A DNA stretch of 51,881 bases, taken from NCBI GenBank assembly GCA_014904985.1, contig MU129115.1:35561-87441 (forward strand), in the 5' to 3' direction. Shown here piece by piece: positions 46,486 through 51,881 of this stretch (position 1 is its first letter; each line of letters starts with the position of its first letter). The position numbers and the translations under genes were made by a program. The notes beneath the pieces are model-generated. The model saw only the letters and a program-made list of their open reading frames with translations. It was not told where the DNA came from and did not search any database. The DNA is from Hydnum rufescens UP504 (Eukaryota > Basidiomycota > Agaricomycetes > Cantharellales > Hydnaceae).

Positions 46486-47560
46486 GGAAATTTGCTTCCA
46501 TGTGTTCTAAGTCTGGAAGACTGAAGGCACACTCCCAGAAAGGTGAGTCAACTGATGAGACCAAAGAAGAGGCTGTTTCCAAAGCAAAGGCCAAGGGTAA
46601 AGATGAATTTACCATGTTGGATAATATGACTAACATTTCTATTCTCAAGGACATTATGATCTGTGCACTGATGACAGCAGTGAGGAAGGAGACAAAGCTG
46701 AGGACAATGAAGATGAGGATGAAGAAGTTGAAGAAGTTGAAGCAGTTGTGGGGATCAGGAAGCTGTCACCCAAGAAGGTCATGATGAAGAGTTCAAAGGG
46801 TGCTTGACAAAAGGGTGAGTGTTGTGTCTAATCTATGAGAGTATCATTGGATTAACCCTCCCCCCTTTTCAGAGCTTATGAGGTTCTTCCTCAGGCTATC
46901 CAGCCAGCAAAGGACCGCAGAGCAAAATTAATGGCAATTTCCCATAAACATCCTGCCAACAAGTCAACAACCCATCATGAGATGGAACATAAACAGGAGT
47001 GCAATGAACAGAAGAAGGTTGGACCCTCTCACAAGTTGCCTCAAGCATCACCCAGCCCCAAGGTGGACTCCCAGGCATGTGAGGTTGAAAAGGTGGGCCC
47101 TCCACAAGGGTTTAAAAAATCAGGCCAGGCCCACAAAAGAGAAATCTGCCATTACTGGAAAAGACATTAAGAAACATCATGTTGATGTTAGGCATAATTC
47201 TGATGAACTCCTGGCTTTACACACTCAGCAAAAGTACAGATTGCATACCTTCAAGCCCAATGGCAGAGAAGTCTGCCATCACTCAAAAAGATGTCAAGAA
47301 ACATCATATTGATGGTAGGTGTCATTCCAATTGACTCATGGCTTTATGCTCAACAAAAATCCAGATTGCATACTGAGCCCAATGACCAAGAGGCCTCCCA
47401 TCACTCAAAAAGACATCAAGAAACAGCCTGTTGAAGGTACACATCTTTCCAATGAGGCTAACATCTTTCATACTGAGTTGGAACTGTTGGGGTTAGGCAA
47501 AAGTGGACATAGTGCCAAGCATCAGAGAAGTAATGCAAATTGTCCCAGATGACTCTACCC
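46428..47560 (+). pseudogene. Lys-rich hypothetical gene with three internal modules
   Basis: Plus frames divergent to the gene at 43374-46485. They include a Lys-rich start (KEEAVSKAKAKGKDEFTM), then an acidic stretch in another frame (EEGDKAEDNEDEDEEVEEVE), and a likely intron at about 46814-46873 (GTGAGT...TTTTCAG). After it comes AYEVLPQAIQPAKDRRAKLM. At 47110-47440 a module of about 125 bp (SAITGKDIKKHH, then ITQKDIKKQ forms) repeats three times. Frame changes break it. No family recognised. Confidence 0.35.
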
Positions 47561-47988
47561 ATGCATTCTCACATACTTTTTTTATTAGAGTAATGGCTCA
47601 TCTCACTCCTTTCTTTTGGCCCACATCCTCACTCCATACTCTGATTTCTTGCATGTTCCTCCCTCCTTCTTTTTGATTCCCTATGCTTGAAATCACCAAC
47701 CACACTAAATGTAAAGCCTTACTTAGTGTTATGGTGTTACATTAGACCACTCTCAACCATTGCCACCCATGCAGTAATTTCATCTCCCATTGTTTTGTGA
47801 TTTTCCTGCTTCCTCTCATCCTTGAGACTTGATTGCACATGTAAATCTTGCTTCTGTCCATAGAAATGCAGATGTCTGCCACTCCTAGCAAGGTGGAGAT
47901 AAGCTAGAGGCAGCAGTTACATTGCAGATACTGAATTTTATGATACATGCACAGTACATACTAATTGTACTTAGTAATCATGAACCTT
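47561..47988. other. No supported gene
   Basis: AT-rich sequence with short pyrimidine tracts; nothing recognised. Confidence 0.4.
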
Positions 47989-48730
47989 TCAGTTGGAATC
48001 AAGTTCTTCATCATCTGTCAAGGCCCAACTCACATGTTTTGAGAGGGAATTGAGGTTTGGTCCTTTTCTCCTTTTCAGTGGGGGTGGTAATGCCTCATCA
48101 TTGTCAGACTCATTGGAAAGGTCAAATCTAGGGGATACATATCCATCATCTGGAACAGGCATTAATACAAGTGCTGGCCTCTCCATATTGCCACAGTCCT
48201 AAGGTGGATGAATGCCTCATCAACATCAAAACTAGCCTGAGCAATGAAGAAAACACTGACAGCAACTTCATGTTCCTTCCACTTCTGCTTCTTCTCCTGC
48301 CTCCTCTCCTCAGATGCTTGGTAACCCAGGAGTATTAGAGATCCCTGGATGCTTTTGGACAAGCAGAAAGCTGTTGACATGTCAGGGGATCAGCAAGAAT
48401 ACCATCTTTCACCATGGAAGCATGACTCACCTCCCTCACTGTAGAGACATCATCACAAGCCTTATCTGCTGGCTTGCCTTCAAAAGGAGCATCTACCAGA
48501 GGAAGCAGATTGTTCTTGCCACCAGCAGCCAGAAAGATATTATGCCTCACCAAGGGGGGGGACAGATCCATGGAGCCATGAGAACTGGGAGAACTCAATG
48601 GAGCCATGAAGTCAGTGGACCATTCCATAAGTAGAGCCAATAAATGAGCTGAAACATCAAGGCCAGGAGACATTTCATGATGGTTGAGGCTGATGTTATT
48701 GAAAGAAATCCTCTGAGCATCTGAGCTCAA
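47989..48730 (-). pseudogene. Hypothetical nuclear-type protein, frameshifted
   Basis: Three minus frames chain together. 48730-48335 contains APLSSPSSHGSMDLSPPLVR and GGKNNLLPLVDAPFEGKPAD. 48380-48162 contains EERRQEKKQKWKEHEVAVSV. 48186-47989 contains DDGYVSPRFDLSNESDNDEA and a basic PPPLKRRKGP stretch (possible nuclear localisation signal), ending DDEELDSN-stop. Two frame changes separate them. An upstream exon may exist at 49140-48845 (SRVVIYTYGVSHFLTGLIPS). No domain recognised. Confidence 0.45.
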
Positions 48731-49138
48731 GTTTCAGAAAGTGCCACCAATGCATGGCATCACTGCACCATATCACACACAACACATCCACTGTCTCAAA
48801 AAATATCTTACTGTACCTGAACAAACTAGCTGTGGGGTTCATGCTCACTTGCAACCCCTAACACAGGATCTGTAGTGGGTGCTTTCAACTTTATACTTGA
48901 ATACAATTTCCCTCACACACAGTCTAGAGTGTGATGGGATGAGTCCAGTGAGGAAATGGCTCACACCATATGTGTAGATGACAACTCTGGAATGATATTT
49001 TACTTTGTCATTTTTGCTCTTAATGGGTGGGAGGTTCATGGGCTGAAAGGGGCTCCTTGATATCCAGAAAGAGCTGATGCAAAGCATGATGTAAGCTCCT
49101 AAGCAAAAAGGATAGGTGCATGGGTGAAATAACAATGA
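48731..49138 (-). other. Possible upstream exon, otherwise nothing
   Basis: A minus frame at 49140-48845 is protein-like in its second half (PSHSRLCVREIVFKYKVEST), but its link to the gene at 47989-48730 is unproven. Confidence 0.3.
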
Positions 49139-49139
49139 A

Positions 49140-50560
49140 TGGGGAGCCACATAAAGGAAATTTCCATGGACTGTGGGCTCCATTTTCAGGAACTGGAGCT
49201 CCTTGAGATCTTCAAAGAGCTGATGGCTAGTACAATAAAGGTTTCAGTAAATAAACAACAGCTACAAGGGGGAAACTGTAAGCTGCAATACAAGAATAGC
49301 AGTAACATGAATGAACCTGCAATGACATAGAGCTCCATTTACTGGGGAAGAGCTCCTTGGTGCCCCAGATAGAAGCTCCAATGAGAGGACAGAAGCTACC
49401 AAAGGACCCTTGCAGTGAAATGTGGGGAAAAGAGCCTTTTCATGGCCAGGAAAGAGCTGATGATCACCAAGAGTAAGCTACAACCTGAGAACATCAATTA
49501 CATAAATGAAACCACAATAGAATGGAGCTCCATCCCCATGAGGCCAAGCTCCTTGGAATGCAAGGGAAAAGCTCCAAAAGAGAAAGAGTAACTGAATGTG
49601 CCTCAGGGAGCTGCTTGATGGAAGCTCCTTTAAAAGAATAGCAGCTACATCAATGAAGCTGCAAGGCATTGGGGTTACACTTTCTGATAAAAGCCCCATG
49701 AGATGCAAGGTAAGAGTTGCATTGAAAGAATAACAGCAGCTGAATAAATAAAACTGCTCATGATATGGAGCTCAACCCCTTTGGAAAAAGCTCCTTTGAA
49801 TACAAGGGAAGAGCTCCAAGGAAACAACAGCAGCCACAAAAGAGAAACTGTGCTGACTTTGAAAAAAAAAGCTCCTTTTATATTCAAGAAGAGCCAATGA
49901 TAATGAAAGGATGAGCTCCAATGCAAGGACAGCAGCTCCATGGATAACAGTGCAATGAAATAAAGCTCCATCCTCTTGGGTTGAGCTCCTTGGTGCACAG
50001 AATAGGAGCTCCAAGGGAAAGACAGCAGCTACATAAATGAGCTTGGAATGGAATGGAGCTCCATAAGGGTAATATTGTAGCTGGCTCTACAGGATGTGGA
50101 GCTCTTGGATATTCAAGAGAGCCAATGAATAATCAAGAGATGGGCTCCAATCCAGCAACATCAGCTACACATGGGTGAAAGTGCAATGAAATGGAGCTCC
50201 CAAGGGGAAAAACAGCAGTCAGAAATGTCTCCAATACAAGGACAGCAGCTACATTGATGAGAGTGCCATGAAATAGAGCTCCAATTTGCTTGGGAGAAAC
50301 TCTTTAGTGGGAGGGGTGGAGCTCCAAATGTTTTGACTCAGCTGACTCAGGGAATGGAGCTCCTGGATGAGTTGATGAATTTCAAGAATGGAGCCACATG
50401 AATGCAACTGCATTGACATGGAGCTCCATCATCTGGAGACAAGCTCTTCAGTGTGCAAGACAGGAGCTTCAGGGAAGGATTAGCAGCTGAAGAGGCAAAA
50501 GTGCAGCTGAATTCCCAGAAAATGCAGCTTAGGGCGACTAGTATGACCCCTTGAAGGTCC
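49140..50560. repeat. Degenerate repeats built on GGAGCTCC
   Basis: The palindrome GGAGCTCC or AGAGCTCC appears some twenty times, often in pairs about 18-20 nt apart (GGAGCTCCAT...AGAGCTCCTTGG), alternating with ACAGCAGCTACAT and AATGAA(A/C)CTGCAATG blocks. Repeat length is roughly 90-220 bp. Open minus frames here (for example 49675-49998) are repeat-derived. CpG is almost absent. Confidence 0.75.
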
Positions 50561-50649
50561 AATTTTAATGTATGAAACCCCCCCCTTGAAGGGTATCTTG
50601 GTAGCAGGTTATCACCTGCTATTCCTGGATGCTACAGAATGACATCCTG

Positions 50650-51690
50650 TACCACCTGCTATGGTAGATGACTAGTACCAACTACAGAATCCACATCACC
50701 TACTAATAACTGGATATCACCTACTATGAAATCCATGATACCTACTATGAAATTCCTGGTACCTACTATCAAATCCATAGCACCTACTATCAAATCCTGT
50801 TCACCTACTATCAAATCCTGTTCACCTACTATCAAATCCTGTTCACCTACTATTAATTCATATCACCTACTATGAAATACATGTCACCTACTATAGAATC
50901 CATTTCACCTACTATAGATTGGATATCACCTACTGTGAAGTGCACATCACCTACTATGAAATCCATATCACCTGCTATGAAATCTATATGACCTACTATG
51001 GAATCCATATCACCTAGTATAGAATCCATACCACCTGCTATGGAATCCATATAACCTGCTATAAAATCCATATCACCTACTATGGAATCCATATCACCTA
51101 CTATGAAATCCATATCACCTGCTATGAAATGCACATCACCTACTATGGAATGCATATCACTTACTAGGAAATCCATATCACCTGCTATGAAATCCATATC
51201 ACCTACTATGGAATGTATATCACCTACTATGAAATCCATATCACCTGCTATGAAATCCATATCACCTGCTATGAAATCCATATCACCTACAATGGAATGC
51301 ATATCACCTGCTACAGACTCCATATCACCTACTATGAAATCCATATCACCTACTATGGAATGCATATCACCTGCTACAGACTCCATATCACCTACTATGA
51401 AATCCATATCACCTGCTACAGACTCCATATCACCTACTACAAAATCCATATCACCTTGTATGGAATGCATATCACCTGCTATGAAATCCATATCACCTAC
51501 TATGGAATGCATATCATCTGCTATGGAATGCATATCATCTGCTATAGAATCCATCTCACCTGCTATGGAATGCAGATCACCTGCTATGGAATGCATATCA
51601 TCTGCTATGGAATGCATATCACCTGCTAGGAAATCCATATCACCTGCTATGGAATCCATATCACCTACTATGACTGCATATATCACCTAC
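50650..51690. repeat. 21-bp minisatellite, roughly 45-50 copies
   Basis: Unit ATCACCTACTATGAAATCCAT and variants (CTGCTATGG, ATGCAT). Because 21 is seven codons, long frames are open on both strands (GDMDFIV heptads on minus, MKSISPT heptads on plus). Some higher-order order is visible: three similar multi-unit blocks with CTACAGACTCC occur between 51290 and 51440. Confidence 0.95.
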
Positions 51691-51773
51691 TACAGACATG
51701 ATATTTGCTTTGTAATCATTCCTAATATGGCACACAATTACATAATATACTTCATTATATAAGCATTAGCTAA

Positions 51774-51868
51774 TCCAGCAATTACCTAATTTGGCTATTG
51801 CCTAATTTGGCTATTACCTAACCTGGCTACTCCCTAATCTGGCTATTACCTAATCTGGCTCTTACCTA
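51774..51868. repeat. 16-bp tandem repeat at window end
   Basis: Five to six units of CCTAATTTGGCTATTA and variants, directly downstream of the 21-bp array. It may continue beyond the window. Confidence 0.85.
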
Positions 51869-51881
51869 ATTTAATTTTATT

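Noticed and set aside
50853..51686. 277-codon frame of GDMDFIV heptads
   Set aside because: A 21-bp repeat leaves several frames open on both strands; there is no non-repeat part.

Overview
The window reads as nuclear DNA of a filamentous basidiomycete, most likely an Agaricomycete. The evidence is short 45-90 nt introns with GTRNGT donors, CTAAY branch sites and YAG acceptors, a fungal-type FunK1 protein kinase, an OrsD-like zinc-motif gene, relics of velvet-factor and mitochondrial IF2 genes, and a very heavy load of repeats. It is not prokaryotic: there are no operons, ribosome-binding sites, CRISPR arrays or rRNA, and I saw no tRNA.

Layout. 0-17 kb is comparatively gene-like and CpG-rich. 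It holds an unrecognised multi-exon gene running into an 18-bp minisatellite (10-1602, minus), GC-rich tandem repeats (2.1-2.6 kb), undefined coding remnants (3.3-4.7 kb), a decayed mitochondrial translation initiation factor 2 gene that still keeps intron positions (4.8-6.6 kb, plus), a large OrsD-like gene with three frameshifts (6.76-10.25 kb, minus), a small Tyr/Gly-rich ORF (11.5 kb), a velvet-domain relic (12.7 kb), a possible EMC3 N-terminal relic (13.9 kb) and an apparently intact three-exon FunK1 kinase (14658-16930, plus). 17-24 kb is decayed, contains a 794-nt N gap, and ends in a four-copy satellite of about 300 bp.

24.2-35.8 kb is the most unusual part. Two inverted copies of a roughly 1-kb sequence flank about 9.5 kb containing three arrays (plus, minus, plus) of a modular unit. 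Each unit has a 30-nt hairpin with ACCACACACC arms, then a splice-donor-like GTRNGT, then a second hairpin around GAGCAGC/GCTGCTC, then a CTAAY branch-like site and a TTCTAG acceptor-like end. Sixteen full units are visible and the stems show paired substitutions. Two foldback elements with long near-perfect arms lie between arrays two and three.

36.3-46.5 kb is a frameshift-ridden minus-strand gene of unknown family, split by a 4984-bp near-perfect palindromic transposable element (38382-43365) with an exact 8-bp target duplication. The palindrome is itself composite: two shorter elements with their own terminal repeats flank an inverted core. 46.4-48.7 kb carries further degraded hypothetical genes. 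49.1-51.9 kb is tandem and dispersed repeat (GGAGCTCC-rich units, a 21-bp minisatellite of roughly 45-50 copies, and a 16-bp repeat at the window end).

Few genes here work together in any visible way. The kinase is the only gene I would call intact. The rest is a record of gene decay, foldback transposition and repeat expansion. Many frameshifts sit at short homopolymers, so assembly indels remain an alternative to true decay.
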